From an uncultured Rickettsiales bacterium (GTDB lineage: Bacteria > Pseudomonadota > Alphaproteobacteria > RF32 > CAG-239): a stretch of DNA of 64,000 nt. The stretch is from NCBI GenBank assembly GCA_900551865.1, contig URXV01000001.1, forward strand, positions 151,201 to 215,200, given 5' to 3'. Each line of letters begins with the position of its first letter. Position 1 is the first letter of the stretch. The notes below the pieces were generated by a model that was given only the letters and a program-made list of their open reading frames with translations, was not told the DNA's origin and did no database searches. Positions 18,863-28,002 of this stretch are shown in pieces. Both the position numbers and the translations under genes were made by a program.

Positions 18863-19843
18863 TTATAATCGTCCGCATTTGAAAATGTTATGACTGCGGC
18901 GTTTTTTGGGGAGGGCGGACTGAAACGGAGCGGACTGCGCGACGGCATTTACGCGGGAGGAAGGGGAAATGTTGCTGATGACAATTCCCGCGATAACCAA
19001 AACGGCTCCGTAAATCTGGCTTGAATATATTTGTTCATTTAACAGAACGTAAGCTTCAATGGTGGAAAATACCGGCATCAGGTAATACAGGGTTCCGGTT
19101 TTGACCGTTCCGATAAGACGGAGGGCTTTGTTCCAGGAGAGGTAGGCGATACCGGAGTTGAATACGGCAAGAACAATTAAAATCAGAAAGTCGGTTTTTG
19201 TCAGAGGGGAGAGAGGGGCGTGGGTGAAATCAAAAGCTGCGAGCGGGAGAAACAGTATGGTAGAAATACAAATTGCCAGAGTAAACGTGGCGATTGGCGG
19301 CAACTCCGGCGGAATCTTTTTCTGAACTATGGCGTAGACGGCAAAAGATACGGCGGCGCAGAGCATCCAGAAATCGCCGGTGGTGAGGGTTATCCTGTTT
19401 AAATCGGTAAAGCTGCCATCAAGGATGACGGCGGCAACACCGGCTAATGCGCATATTATGCCGATAATCTGGAAAAAGGTAATTTTCTTGTGCAAGAGAA
19501 GAGCTGAGAAAATAAGCAGAAATATCGGGCTTGAGGCGCCGATTAATGCCATATCGACCGCATTGGACGTGTGTCCGGCATAATATACGAAAGTGTTTTG
19601 GAAACCCAAACCGGTGAATGACATAGCCAGTATGAGTGGCCAGATTTTAAGGTATTTCCGGCGGTATGTCCAAACAGTTTTGCCGATAAATGGAAGAAAA
19701 AGCAGACTGGGTATCAGCCAGCGGATAAACGAAATTTCAAACGGAGTGAGCTTACCGGATAAATATTTGGAATAGATGACGTTGAAACTCCAGAAGAAAA
19801 TTGCAAACAGGGCGAATAAATATCCGTTGAAGTTTTTTTGCAT
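18863..19843 (-). CDS. EamA-family (DMT) transporter
   Basis: The 326-residue protein shows the ten-helix EamA layout as two five-helix halves. The first starts GYLFALFAIFFWSFNVIYSKYL and the second DFWMLCAAVSFAVYAIVQK, each with the small-residue rich helix and the final helix pair typical of drug/metabolite transporters. It sits in the inner membrane; the substrate is unknown. The AAGGA site is about 13 bases from the ATG, rather far. Confidence 0.88.
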   Translation of the reverse strand: MQKNFNGYLFALFAIFFWSFNVIYSKYLSGKLTPFEISFIRWLIPSLLFLPFIGKTVWTYRRKYLKIWPLILAMSFTGLGFQNTFVYYAGHTSNAVDMALIGASSPIFLLIFSALLLHKKITFFQIIGIICALAGVAAVILDGSFTDLNRITLTTGDFWMLCAAVSFAVYAIVQKKIPPELPPIATFTLAICISTILFLPLAAFDFTHAPLSPLTKTDFLILIVLAVFNSGIAYLSWNKALRLIGTVKTGTLYYLMPVFSTIEAYVLLNEQIYSSQIYGAVLVIAGIVISNISPSSRVNAVAQSAPFQSALPKKRRSHNIFKCGRL

Positions 19844-19989
19844 GGCGCTAATATATCCTTGTTAGATGAATTTTACCGTGTTGTTTCCTATTATGTGAGC
19901 TATATTAGATAGACTTTATTTAAGCATTTTTTATGTATGAACTTTTTTCAAATATAAGCGTTTAGTTTTGATGTTCAAGGAGATATGAA

Positions 19990-20274
19990 GTGATAAAAAT
20001 ACCTGTTTTGGCAGCGGTTGTCTGTCTGGGACTGAGTTTTAACGCCGGGGCGGCGGAAATCAGTGCGGAAGCGTTGCGTTTGACTCCCGGACAAAATCAG
20101 AAACTGAGAGAGATGAAGGAGAACCTTAAAGCTGAAGTACAGCCGATTTGGGAAGAGGTTGAGAGCGGCAGACAACGGATTGTTGAGATTGAAAAAAAGT
20201 ATTTCAGCGAATTCTGGAATATGCTGACGGATGAACAGAAACAGGAGTTTGCACGGTTGAACCGGAGCGAGTAG
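19990..20274 (+). CDS. Small periplasmic Spy/CpxP-like protein
   Basis: The start is GTG at 19990; an ATG five bases earlier meets a stop at once, and AAGGAGA (19977-19983) fits the GTG. The 94-residue product has a signal peptide (cleavage after AGA) and a helical body with two LT-x-x-Q-like patterns (RLTPGQNQKLREM and MLTDEQKQEFARL), the signature of the Spy/CpxP/CnrX group. Those proteins are periplasmic chaperones or metal sensors. It stands alone. Confidence 0.65.
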   Translation: MIKIPVLAAVVCLGLSFNAGAAEISAEALRLTPGQNQKLREMKENLKAEVQPIWEEVESGRQRIVEIEKKYFSEFWNMLTDEQKQEFARLNRSE

Positions 20275-20340
20275 GGGGCGCGGCGGAGGCCGTACAACGG
20301 CGATGAAGCCGTTATCAAGACAGCGAAGTTAAGGGAATAA

Positions 20341-20375
20341 AAAAAAGCCGCAGATTTTATGCCTGCGGCTTTTGA
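20341..20375 (-). terminator. dnaK terminator
   Basis: Read on the minus strand, AAAGCCGCAG pairs with CTGCGGCTTT and runs into a T tract, shortly after the dnaK stop. Because it comes so soon, no dnaJ is part of this transcript. Confidence 0.88.
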
Positions 20376-20388
20376 GGTTGAAGTTTGT

Positions 20389-22314
20389 CTATTTGACTTC
20401 TTCAAAATCGGCGTCAACAACGTTGTCGTCTTTTTTAGGTTCAGCTTCAGGCGCGCCCTGTTCAGCTCCCTGTGCACTGCCGGCACCGGCGGCCGCACCC
20501 TGCGCTTTATACATTGCTTCGCCCAGTTTCAGGGAAGCCTGCATTAACGCGTCGGATTTTTCCTTAATCGCCGCGGCGTCATCGCCTTCAATTACGCCTT
20601 TTAGTGCCGTAATTGCAGATTCGATAGCCTCTTTGTCAGCGGAGGAAACTTTGTCAGCGTTTTCTTTCAAAGTCTTTTCCGTTGTATGGATGAGGCTTTC
20701 GGCCTGATTCTTGGCTTCAATCAACTCTTTTTTCTTTTTGTCGGCTTCGGCGTTGGCTTCGGCGTCTTTGACCATCTTTTCGATATCGGCATCGGACAAA
20801 CCGCCGGAAGCCTGAATACGGATAGCCTGTTCCTTGTTGGTTGCCTTGTCCTTGGCGGAAACGTTAACGATGCCGTTGGCATCAATATCAAACGTAACCT
20901 CAATCTGCGGCATGCCGCGCGGTGCCGGCGGAATGCCGACCAAGTCGAACTGACCCAGCAGCTTGTTGTCGGCAGCCATTTCGCGTTCACCCTGGAAGAC
21001 GCGAATAGTTACGGCTGTCTGTCCGTCTTCGGCGGTGGAGAATACCTGCGATTTGCGGGTCGGAATCGTCGTGTTGCGGTCAATCAAGCGGGTGAAGACT
21101 CCGCCCAGCGTTTCAATACCCAGCGACAGCGGGGTAACGTCGAGCAACAGAACGTCTTTGACATCGCCCATCAAAACGCCGCCCTGAATAGCAGCACCGA
21201 CGGCAACAACTTCGTCCGGGTTAACGCCTTTGTGCGGTTCTTTGCCGAAGATTTCCTTTACTTTTTCCTGTACTTTCGGCATACGGGTCATACCGCCGAC
21301 CAGAATGACTTCGCTGATGTCGGACGGTTTGACACCGGCGTCGGCCATAGCTTTTTTGCAGGGCTCAACGGTCTTTTCAATCAGGTCGTCAACAATGGAT
21401 TCCAGTTTGGCACGGGTCAATTTCATATTCAGGTGCTTCGGAATCGGAGTACCGGTGCTCATATCCGCGGTAATGAACGGCAGGTTGATTTCGGTTTGCG
21501 TTGTTGAAGACAATTCAATTTTGGCTTTTTCAGCAGCTTCTTTCAGGCGTTGCAGAGCCAGACGGTCAGCCTTCAGGTCAATGTTGTTTTCTTTTTTGAA
21601 TTCGTCGGCCAGATAATTTACCAGACGCTGGTCAAAATCTTCACCGCCGAGGAAAGTATCGCCGTTTGTTGATTTTACTTCGAATACGCCGTCGCCGATT
21701 TCCAAAATGGAAATATCAAACGTACCGCCGCCCAGGTCATAAACCGCAATGGTGCCGGAGGCCTTCTTGTCCATACCATAGGCAAGCGCTGCCGCAGTCG
21801 GTTCGTTGATGATACGCAGGACGTCAAGGCCTGCAATCTTGCCGGCGTCCTTGGTCGCCTGACGCTGCGAATCGTTAAAGTATGCAGGAACGGTAATGAC
21901 GGCTTTTTCAATCTTTTCACCGAGGTAGCTTTCGGCATATTCCTTAATCTTCTGCAAGACGATTGCCGAAATTTGCGACGGGGCATATTTTTTGCCCTTG
22001 GCTTCTACCCAGGCGTCGCCATTGTCACCGGCAATAATTTTGAACGGAACCAGTTCTTTGTCTTTGGCGACTTCAGGCGAGTCAAAACGACGTCCAATCA
22101 AACGCTTAATTGCAAACAGCGTATTTTCCGGGTTGGTAACGGCCTGACGCTTTGCCGGATAGCCGACCAGCGTTTCCGTATCCGTAAACGCAACCATAGA
22201 CGGCGTTGTTCTTGCGCCTTCGGAATTCTCAAGTACTTTCGGTTCGCCGCCTTCCATGATGGCAAAACAGGAGTTTGTCGTACCCAAGTCAATACCCAAT
22301 ACTTTATTGCTCAT
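20389..22314 (-). CDS. dnaK: Chaperone DnaK (Hsp70)
   Basis: The ATG at 22314 (MSNKVLGIDLGTTNSC) follows AAGGA by 8 bases; a TTG two codons earlier is less likely. The 641-residue protein is complete: ATPase domain with AYFNDSQRQATKDAGKIAGL and the phosphate loops, linker VLLLDVTPLSLGIETLGG, substrate-binding domain, and the C-terminal lid ending EEVK. With DnaJ and GrpE it folds proteins in the cytoplasm. Neither partner is adjacent; in most alphaproteobacteria dnaJ follows directly. Confidence 0.98.
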   Translation of the reverse strand: MSNKVLGIDLGTTNSCFAIMEGGEPKVLENSEGARTTPSMVAFTDTETLVGYPAKRQAVTNPENTLFAIKRLIGRRFDSPEVAKDKELVPFKIIAGDNGDAWVEAKGKKYAPSQISAIVLQKIKEYAESYLGEKIEKAVITVPAYFNDSQRQATKDAGKIAGLDVLRIINEPTAAALAYGMDKKASGTIAVYDLGGGTFDISILEIGDGVFEVKSTNGDTFLGGEDFDQRLVNYLADEFKKENNIDLKADRLALQRLKEAAEKAKIELSSTTQTEINLPFITADMSTGTPIPKHLNMKLTRAKLESIVDDLIEKTVEPCKKAMADAGVKPSDISEVILVGGMTRMPKVQEKVKEIFGKEPHKGVNPDEVVAVGAAIQGGVLMGDVKDVLLLDVTPLSLGIETLGGVFTRLIDRNTTIPTRKSQVFSTAEDGQTAVTIRVFQGEREMAADNKLLGQFDLVGIPPAPRGMPQIEVTFDIDANGIVNVSAKDKATNKEQAIRIQASGGLSDADIEKMVKDAEANAEADKKKKELIEAKNQAESLIHTTEKTLKENADKVSSADKEAIESAITALKGVIEGDDAAAIKEKSDALMQASLKLGEAMYKAQGAAAGAGSAQGAEQGAPEAEPKKDDNVVDADFEEVK

Positions 22315-22354
22315 ATCCAATATCCTTTTTTACGTTATGAAATCTTTCTGTTAC

Positions 22355-22386
22355 CTTATATAGGGAGGCGTTTTGACGGAAGCAAT
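22355..22386 (-). promoter_or_regulatory. Candidate heat-shock (sigma-32) promoter of dnaK
   Basis: On the minus strand the -10 region CCTATATAAG (22355-22364) fits the alphaproteobacterial sigma-32 pattern CYTATNTNNG exactly. ATTG (22383-22386), one mismatch from CTTG, lies 18 bases upstream. The position, about 40 bases before the dnaK start, is right. Confidence 0.6.
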
Positions 22387-22525
22387 AGAGAAACGGCTAA
22401 AAAATGCGATTTTTTTAAAATTTTTAAAGAACTTAGCCGTTGCTGCAAAACAGTTGGAAAAAATGAAACCGTTTCGGGGAAAATTCCGAAAAAAACGTGA
22501 GGTTTTATTTTTTTTGACAAACCTC

Positions 22526-22554
22526 TTGACAAAAATAAAAAAATCATGTAACAG
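22526..22554 (+). promoter_or_regulatory. Candidate promoter of the flotillin-like gene
   Basis: A consensus TTGACA at 22526-22531 lies 17 bases before TAACAG (22549-22554). A second TTGACA at 22514-22519 sits 12 bases further up. The gene starts at 22600. Confidence 0.5.
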
Positions 22555-22599
22555 AACAATGATAATTTTATTTTTATTTACTTTAAATTTTTAGGTTTT

Positions 22600-24153
22600 A
22601 TGGAACAAGTTATGAATTATCTTCCATGGATTGGCGTTGCCATCGTGGTTGTAGTGTTGGTTCTTTTAGTGAGATGGATTTTGTCTCTGAGAAGAGTTGT
22701 CAAACCTTCGGAAGTTCATGTCGTCCGGCGCAGCAAGGTAACGGAAATCTACGGCAGCATCAAGCCGATAGATTCTGGTGCTGGAAGCAATGCCGGCGGA
22801 GGAATTTCCCGGGCAGACGAGACGGCCGGAAATGTCTATTATCAAATTCCGTCATGGGTCCCGGTTTGGGGTGTGGAGGTACAGATTTTGCCGCTGCATA
22901 ACTTTTCGGTAGATTTGGACGGGTATGAAGCGTACGATAAGGATAAGCTGCCGTTTGTGGTAGATGTTACGGCGTTTTTCCGTATTGCCGATTATCGTCA
23001 GGCGGCTTCGCGTATTTCAGACAATGATACCTTGCAGGAACATCTGACAAGTATTGTACAGAGTGCCGTGCGTTCTATTTTGGCGAATGATACGCTGGAA
23101 AAGATTATGACCCAACGTTCCGTTTACGGGGAGGAATTTACCAAAGAAGTAAATGACAACCTTAAGGAGTGGGGTATCGTACCGGTCAAGAGCATTGAGC
23201 TGATGGATGTGCGTGACAAAATGGGAGAGAAGGTTATTTCCAATATTATGGAAAAGAAAAAATCTTTTATCGACATGGAATCGCGCAAGGAAGTGGCTAA
23301 AAACAGACAAGAGGCGGAAGAAGCCGAAATCTTATCCGAACAGGAAATTGCCCTGAAGAAGGAAGAGAAAGAGGAAAAGGTTGGCAAACGCAGGGCTGAA
23401 CGCGAACAAGCGGTCGGCATCGCGGACGAAAAATCCAAGCAGGAAGTGAAAGATCAGGAAAAGCTGACCAAAGAAAAAGAAATGCTTGTTGTTGAAGTCG
23501 GGACTACCCGTCAGGCGGAAATTGATAAGAAGAAAGTTGTCATTGACGCTGAAGCCGGTAAGGAAAAACAGCGGATTGAAGCTGAAGCCGATGTGTTGGT
23601 TGCTGCACAAAACAAGCTTGTTGCCGAGCATGATGCCGGTGCTGCCTTTATCCAAAAAACGAAAGATGCCGAGGCCGATTTGGTCAAAGCTAAAAACGAG
23701 GCTTTGGGTATTGAGGCCAAAGGTGCTGCAGAAGCCTTGGCAAAGGAAAAACTCGGACAGGCCGAAGTTGCGCCGCAGATTACGCTGGCTCACGAGATTG
23801 GAAACAATCAAGGGTATCAGACTTATCTTATTGAAATTAAGAAAGTCGATGCTTTACAGGCCGTCGGAATCGAACAGGCAAAGAATCTCGGAAACGCCGA
23901 TATCAAGATTATTGCCAATGCGGGAAGCAATGTGCAAGAGGGCGTAAGTTCCGTTATGCAGCTGTTTTCCGCCAAAGGAGGACAAGCAATGAACTCTATG
24001 CTTGAAGCCTTTGCCGGAACCGAACTTGGACAGCAGCTTCTTGGCAAAATCTGCAATGCCGGAAACGATGCAGCAGATAAGCCGATTACCGGTGCATCTT
24101 CCAATGCCGGTGTTCAAAAGCCCGAAGCTGACAACAAAGGAAAAAAGAAGTAG
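22600..24153 (+). CDS. Flotillin-like SPFH-domain membrane protein
   Basis: The 517-residue protein has one N-terminal membrane helix (WIGVAIVVVVLVLLVRWILSL), an SPFH domain (residues 35-220, with VHVVRRSKVTEIYG and LPFVVDVTAFFRI), a long charged coiled coil (220-380) and a flotillin-type C-terminal region rich in Ala, Glu and Gly. Flotillins assemble into membrane-associated cages in microdomains. A partner NfeD-type gene, common next to bacterial flotillins, is not seen here. Confidence 0.85.
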   Translation: MEQVMNYLPWIGVAIVVVVLVLLVRWILSLRRVVKPSEVHVVRRSKVTEIYGSIKPIDSGAGSNAGGGISRADETAGNVYYQIPSWVPVWGVEVQILPLHNFSVDLDGYEAYDKDKLPFVVDVTAFFRIADYRQAASRISDNDTLQEHLTSIVQSAVRSILANDTLEKIMTQRSVYGEEFTKEVNDNLKEWGIVPVKSIELMDVRDKMGEKVISNIMEKKKSFIDMESRKEVAKNRQEAEEAEILSEQEIALKKEEKEEKVGKRRAEREQAVGIADEKSKQEVKDQEKLTKEKEMLVVEVGTTRQAEIDKKKVVIDAEAGKEKQRIEAEADVLVAAQNKLVAEHDAGAAFIQKTKDAEADLVKAKNEALGIEAKGAAEALAKEKLGQAEVAPQITLAHEIGNNQGYQTYLIEIKKVDALQAVGIEQAKNLGNADIKIIANAGSNVQEGVSSVMQLFSAKGGQAMNSMLEAFAGTELGQQLLGKICNAGNDAADKPITGASSNAGVQKPEADNKGKKK

Positions 24154-24170
24154 TAACTTGGTTAAAAAAG

Positions 24171-24200
24171 AAAGGAGCTGCCTTGTGCAGCTCCTTTTTT
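24171..24200. terminator. Bidirectional terminator between the flotillin-like gene and metK
   Basis: AAAGGAGCTGC pairs with GCAGCTCCTTT around CTTGT; both strands carry a T tract after the stem. Confidence 0.85.
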
Positions 24201-24208
24201 GTATATAG

Positions 24209-25243
24209 TTAAAAAGCGGGGTTTCCGTTGTCGTCAAAATAAGCCATTAATCCGTGACGGCAGAGCTTTTTGTATATGGGGCGTCTGAGCCGTAATTCAT
24301 TAATCAGAATCTGCGGGCTGCAATCCGGGCAAATGTCGAAAATTTTTTCATTGCCGTTGCGCCGAGTTTTGACGACGGCGCTTGGCAAACGGGATTTACC
24401 GATGCAGGAGGACAGATAAACAAAACATTCGTCATTATCTTCAAGATATTGTATGGCCAGCTTGCGGGCATACAGATTGAGGGTCAGGTCCGCTTTGCTG
24501 GGGTCTTTGGTCCATGGCGAACCGCCGCCTATCGGGCAGGCTACCGAATAAAAATCACAGGCAAGTTTGCGTCCGGTTATGCCGCAGTCGGCAACGGACG
24601 AATGGCAAATGTAGGTGCCGGTTCCGTTGACAATAAGGTTTTCAGGCACTTGTTCCAACGTTTCGGCAATAAAATTGAACAGATTTTCGGGTTTGCGCAT
24701 CGGGATGGCGGCAACGGCGGTAAGGATTTTTCCCTCGGTATTAAGAGTTATCTGCGTTTTGATGTCCAGTCCGAGGTTGTCGGAAACCCGGGCTTTTTCA
24801 TACAGGGCGCAGTTCAGCTTGCGGGCAAGATAAAGCTCGCGGTTAATCAGCCCGTCCCCTTTTTGGGCATAACCGACGAAAACGCCCTGGTCGCCCCAGC
24901 CATCGGCTTCCACGGCCCTGCCTATCTCGCAGGATTGGGCGCTGATAAGGTTGGTGATTTCAATCCGGTTGATATCAATTGCGTTTTGCTGCCATATCTG
25001 GCTGTATTCTTCATCATAGCCGATGTCGCGCAAAGCCTGCCTGACGTAGTCCGGCAGGTTGTGCAAATCAATATTGCCCGAGATTTCGCCGCCCAGGATT
25101 ATATGATTGTTTTTTACCATAATTTCTACGGCGTAACGTACGCCGGAATCCTGTTTTATACATTCGTCAAGCAAGGCGCTTGAAATATAGTCGGCAATTT
25201 TATCCGGGTGTCCGAGAGACACATATTCGGCGGTTTTGTTCAT
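24209..25243 (-). CDS. metK: Divergent S-adenosylmethionine synthetase
   Basis: The start at 25243 (MNKTAEYVSLGHPDKIADYI) follows AAGGAG; the frame is open 57 codons further but without family similarity. At 344 residues it is about 40 shorter than usual MetK. Motifs kept: GHPDKI, WGDQGVFVGYA, ITGRK and KDPSKAD. Changes: the usual SEGHPDK is SLGHPDK, HGGGAFSGKDP is IGGGSPWTKDP, and the VDRSAAYAARY helix is ADLTLNLYARK. The family makes S-adenosylmethionine from methionine and ATP. It may be a diverged functional enzyme or a second copy with altered substrate. Confidence 0.8.
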   Translation of the reverse strand: MNKTAEYVSLGHPDKIADYISSALLDECIKQDSGVRYAVEIMVKNNHIILGGEISGNIDLHNLPDYVRQALRDIGYDEEYSQIWQQNAIDINRIEITNLISAQSCEIGRAVEADGWGDQGVFVGYAQKGDGLINRELYLARKLNCALYEKARVSDNLGLDIKTQITLNTEGKILTAVAAIPMRKPENLFNFIAETLEQVPENLIVNGTGTYICHSSVADCGITGRKLACDFYSVACPIGGGSPWTKDPSKADLTLNLYARKLAIQYLEDNDECFVYLSSCIGKSRLPSAVVKTRRNGNEKIFDICPDCSPQILINELRLRRPIYKKLCRHGLMAYFDDNGNPAF

Positions 25244-25426
25244 ATCAGTTCTCCTTTTTAGTCCTATCAGGTGTCGGACAAGTCGGTTAAATCCACACAA
25301 AACAACAAAGTTGTTGTTTTCGTTTATGATTAAACTCTCCGGCGCCGCCTTTGTCAATCGCTGGAAACGGTTGTCAACCGTTTTTGCCGGGGCGATTGCG
25401 GGGATTGGTGTCATTTAAGCCGTGTT

Positions 25427-26137
25427 TTAACCGTTTTTGCGCGGCAGTTTTTCTTTTTCTTCTTCAGGAACGACGATACCGCAGGAAACGACGTATTTAA
25501 GCGCGTCTTCAACGCTCATTTTCAATTTAATGACATCTTCGGACGGAACGATTATGAGAAAACCGGAAGTCGGGTTCGGCGTGGTGGGGACGAATATGCT
25601 CAGCATTTTCCGGCTGTGCAGCTTATGTGCCAGCTCACCGGTCGTTTCGCCGGCCAGAAAGCCGATAATCCAGATGCCTTTGCGCGGGTATTCCAGAAGG
25701 ACGGCTTCCTTAAAGGATTTTGATTTTTGCGAAAATACCGTTTCAAACAGTTGTTTCAACAGCGAATAAATGCTGGAAATAAGCGGCATTTTAGAAACAA
25801 TGAAGTCGCCGAGACGGACGAAAAACCTGCCGATAAAACCGGTGGTGAACATGCCGATAAGAATGAGCACAACAATCAGCATTACAACGCCGATGCCGGG
25901 AATATAAGGGACAAACTCGTGGGCGGCAACCTGCGGCGGAATCAGCGAGCGCGTCCATTTGTCCATCCAGACGAACAATTCGTAAGCCATGTAAAAGGTG
26001 ATTGTTACGGGCATGGTTACCAGAATGCCCGTAAACAGGTAGGTTTTCAGTTTGGAAATGACATAGCCGAAAAAGCCGGGTTTCTTCTGCCGGTTTTTAA
26101 CGGTTTGGCGCAGTTTTCTGATTTGGGCTTTTTTCAT
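25427..26137 (-). CDS. DUF502 inner-membrane protein
   Basis: The 236-residue protein matches DUF502: a basic N-terminus, two membrane helices (KTYLFTGILVTMPVTITFYMA and a second near residue 85, IPGIGVVMLIVVLILIGMFTTGF), then a soluble domain with RKGIWIIGFLAGET and FVPTTPNPTSGFLIIVPSEDV. The function is unknown. It starts 7 bases after recJ ends, so the two form an operon. Confidence 0.88.
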   Translation of the reverse strand: MKKAQIRKLRQTVKNRQKKPGFFGYVISKLKTYLFTGILVTMPVTITFYMAYELFVWMDKWTRSLIPPQVAAHEFVPYIPGIGVVMLIVVLILIGMFTTGFIGRFFVRLGDFIVSKMPLISSIYSLLKQLFETVFSQKSKSFKEAVLLEYPRKGIWIIGFLAGETTGELAHKLHSRKMLSIFVPTTPNPTSGFLIIVPSEDVIKLKMSVEDALKYVVSCGIVVPEEEKEKLPRKNG

Positions 26138-26144
26138 TTTGACC

Positions 26145-27914
26145 TCATTTTGACTTTTTAATATCCGTCAGGATAAACTGGAGCGAAACAGAGTTGTTCC
26201 AGCGGTTAAAACGCAGATTGCCGACGACGTCATAGCAGTCATGGCGGCGGCTTAATATTTCTTTGCCGATTTCGCTGTCGGCAATACGGAAAGCGATGGC
26301 GGGGAGTTTTTCTCCGGATATGGTAACCAATTCGCATTTAACATGTCCGGCGCCGATGATGCAGGGGCGTTGAAAATATACGCCGCGCAGCAGGAGAAGA
26401 GGTTCGGGGTTGCCGGTACCGAAAGGCTTCAGCCGTTCCAGCTCGCTGCATAATCCGGCATTGGCGGCAGGGAGGCTGAGGCTCAGGTCGATGTTAATGA
26501 CGGGGTGCGGCCGGGTATTGTTCAGGCTGCGGGCAATATATTCGCCGGCAAATGTGCGAAAGGCGGGAATTTGCGCTTCGATCAGGGAGAAGCCGGCAGC
26601 CATCGTGTGCCCGCCGCCTTTGGTCAGGACGCCTTTTTCTTTGGCGGCGATAATCAGCGCTCCCAAATCTACGCCGGGAATTGACCGGGCGGAGCCTTTG
26701 ACTTCGTCGTCTTCAATGCTCATGACAAAAGCGGGCAGATTGTAACGTTCCTTTAGCTTGCCGGCAACGATGCCGATGACGCCCTGGTGCCAGCCTTTGT
26801 TGTAAACAAAAGCCATAGGCCAGCTTTGCGGCGTACCTTCCAGCATTTCTATGGACTGCTCTAAAACAAAGCCCTCGATATCTTTACGTTCCTGATTAAA
26901 ACCGTTGAGTTCGTCGGCCAATTGTTTGGCTTCCATCGGGTTGACGGAGCAGAGAAGCCGGCTGCCGATGCTTGCTTTGCCGACACGCCCGCCGGCATTG
27001 ATACGGGGACCGAGCACAAATCCCAGATGGTAGGCGTCCGGCTTTTCGCTGATGTTGGCAGCGTCGGCAAGTGTTCTTAGTCCGAGGTTTTGGCGCGAGG
27101 ACATAATTTTGAGCCCCTGCGTTACAAACGAGCGGTTTATGCCCAACAGCGTAACGACGTCGCAAACGGTGCCGAGCGCGACCAAATCCAGCCATTGCAT
27201 CAGGTTAGGTTCGGGCAGGGCGGCGGTGTAAAATCCTTTTTGGCGCAAAATCCGGTTTATGGCCACCACGGTCATAAAGACGACGCCGACGGCTGCCATA
27301 TAGGCCAAATCGGGGTGATTATTGTTTTCATCCAGGCGTTTGGGATTGACAACGGCGTAGACCTTGGGTAAGCGGGTTTCGGCTTCGTGGTGATCCAGAA
27401 CGATAATTTCGAATTTTTCGGCGGCGGCGTCAAGCACTTCAAAAGCAGAAGTGCCGCAGTCAACGGTTATGACAAGGCCGGCGCCAAAATCTGCAAACTC
27501 CTGAAAAGCCAGCGTACTCGGGCCGTAGCCTTCTTCCCTTTCGGGGATATGGACGGCAGTTTCAATTCCCAGGTAGGTCAAAAACAGGCGCAGGACGGAT
27601 GTGGAAGTTGCCCCGTCAACATCGTAGTCTCCGATTATGCCGATTTTTTGATGATTGATTATTGCTTCGGCAATTCGGGCGGCGGCTTTATCCATATCTT
27701 TTAAAACGCTGGGGTCAGGCATGGAAGTCGATAATTTCGGATTGAGAAAAAGCGGCGCGTTATCTTCCGTAATTCCGCGCAGAATAAGGAGTTTCGCCAT
27801 TGATGACGAAATTTCCAATCGCCGGCACATTTGCTCGGTGCGACGTTCATCGGTTTGGGCGACGTTCCAGACGTTTCCGCCGAGAGAAAGGTCGCAATCT
27901 TCTGTTTCGTTCAT
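26145..27914 (-). CDS. recJ: Single-stranded-DNA exonuclease RecJ
   Basis: The start at 27914 (MNETEDCDLSLGG) is preceded by AAAGGA; the in-frame extension lacks a site. The 589-residue protein has the DHH phosphoesterase motifs in order: IGDYDVDGATST, VITVDCGTSA and IVLDHHEAE (about residue 171), then DHHA1 with GGGHTMAAGFS and the OB-fold. It degrades single-stranded DNA 5' to 3' in recombination and mismatch repair. Confidence 0.97.
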   Translation of the reverse strand: MNETEDCDLSLGGNVWNVAQTDERRTEQMCRRLEISSSMAKLLILRGITEDNAPLFLNPKLSTSMPDPSVLKDMDKAAARIAEAIINHQKIGIIGDYDVDGATSTSVLRLFLTYLGIETAVHIPEREEGYGPSTLAFQEFADFGAGLVITVDCGTSAFEVLDAAAEKFEIIVLDHHEAETRLPKVYAVVNPKRLDENNNHPDLAYMAAVGVVFMTVVAINRILRQKGFYTAALPEPNLMQWLDLVALGTVCDVVTLLGINRSFVTQGLKIMSSRQNLGLRTLADAANISEKPDAYHLGFVLGPRINAGGRVGKASIGSRLLCSVNPMEAKQLADELNGFNQERKDIEGFVLEQSIEMLEGTPQSWPMAFVYNKGWHQGVIGIVAGKLKERYNLPAFVMSIEDDEVKGSARSIPGVDLGALIIAAKEKGVLTKGGGHTMAAGFSLIEAQIPAFRTFAGEYIARSLNNTRPHPVINIDLSLSLPAANAGLCSELERLKPFGTGNPEPLLLLRGVYFQRPCIIGAGHVKCELVTISGEKLPAIAFRIADSEIGKEILSRRHDCYDVVGNLRFNRWNNSVSLQFILTDIKKSK

Positions 27915-28002
27915 CTTCTGTCCTTTGCTTAATGGCGGAATTGTAGGAGAAACGGATTGTTTTGACAAGCAAATTTTCGGATATGAGGATAATTCTTGAG
28001 CT

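Noticed and set aside
22373..22594. 73-codon ORF upstream of the flotillin-like gene
   Set aside because: It covers promoter elements, has no binding site and is low-complexity.
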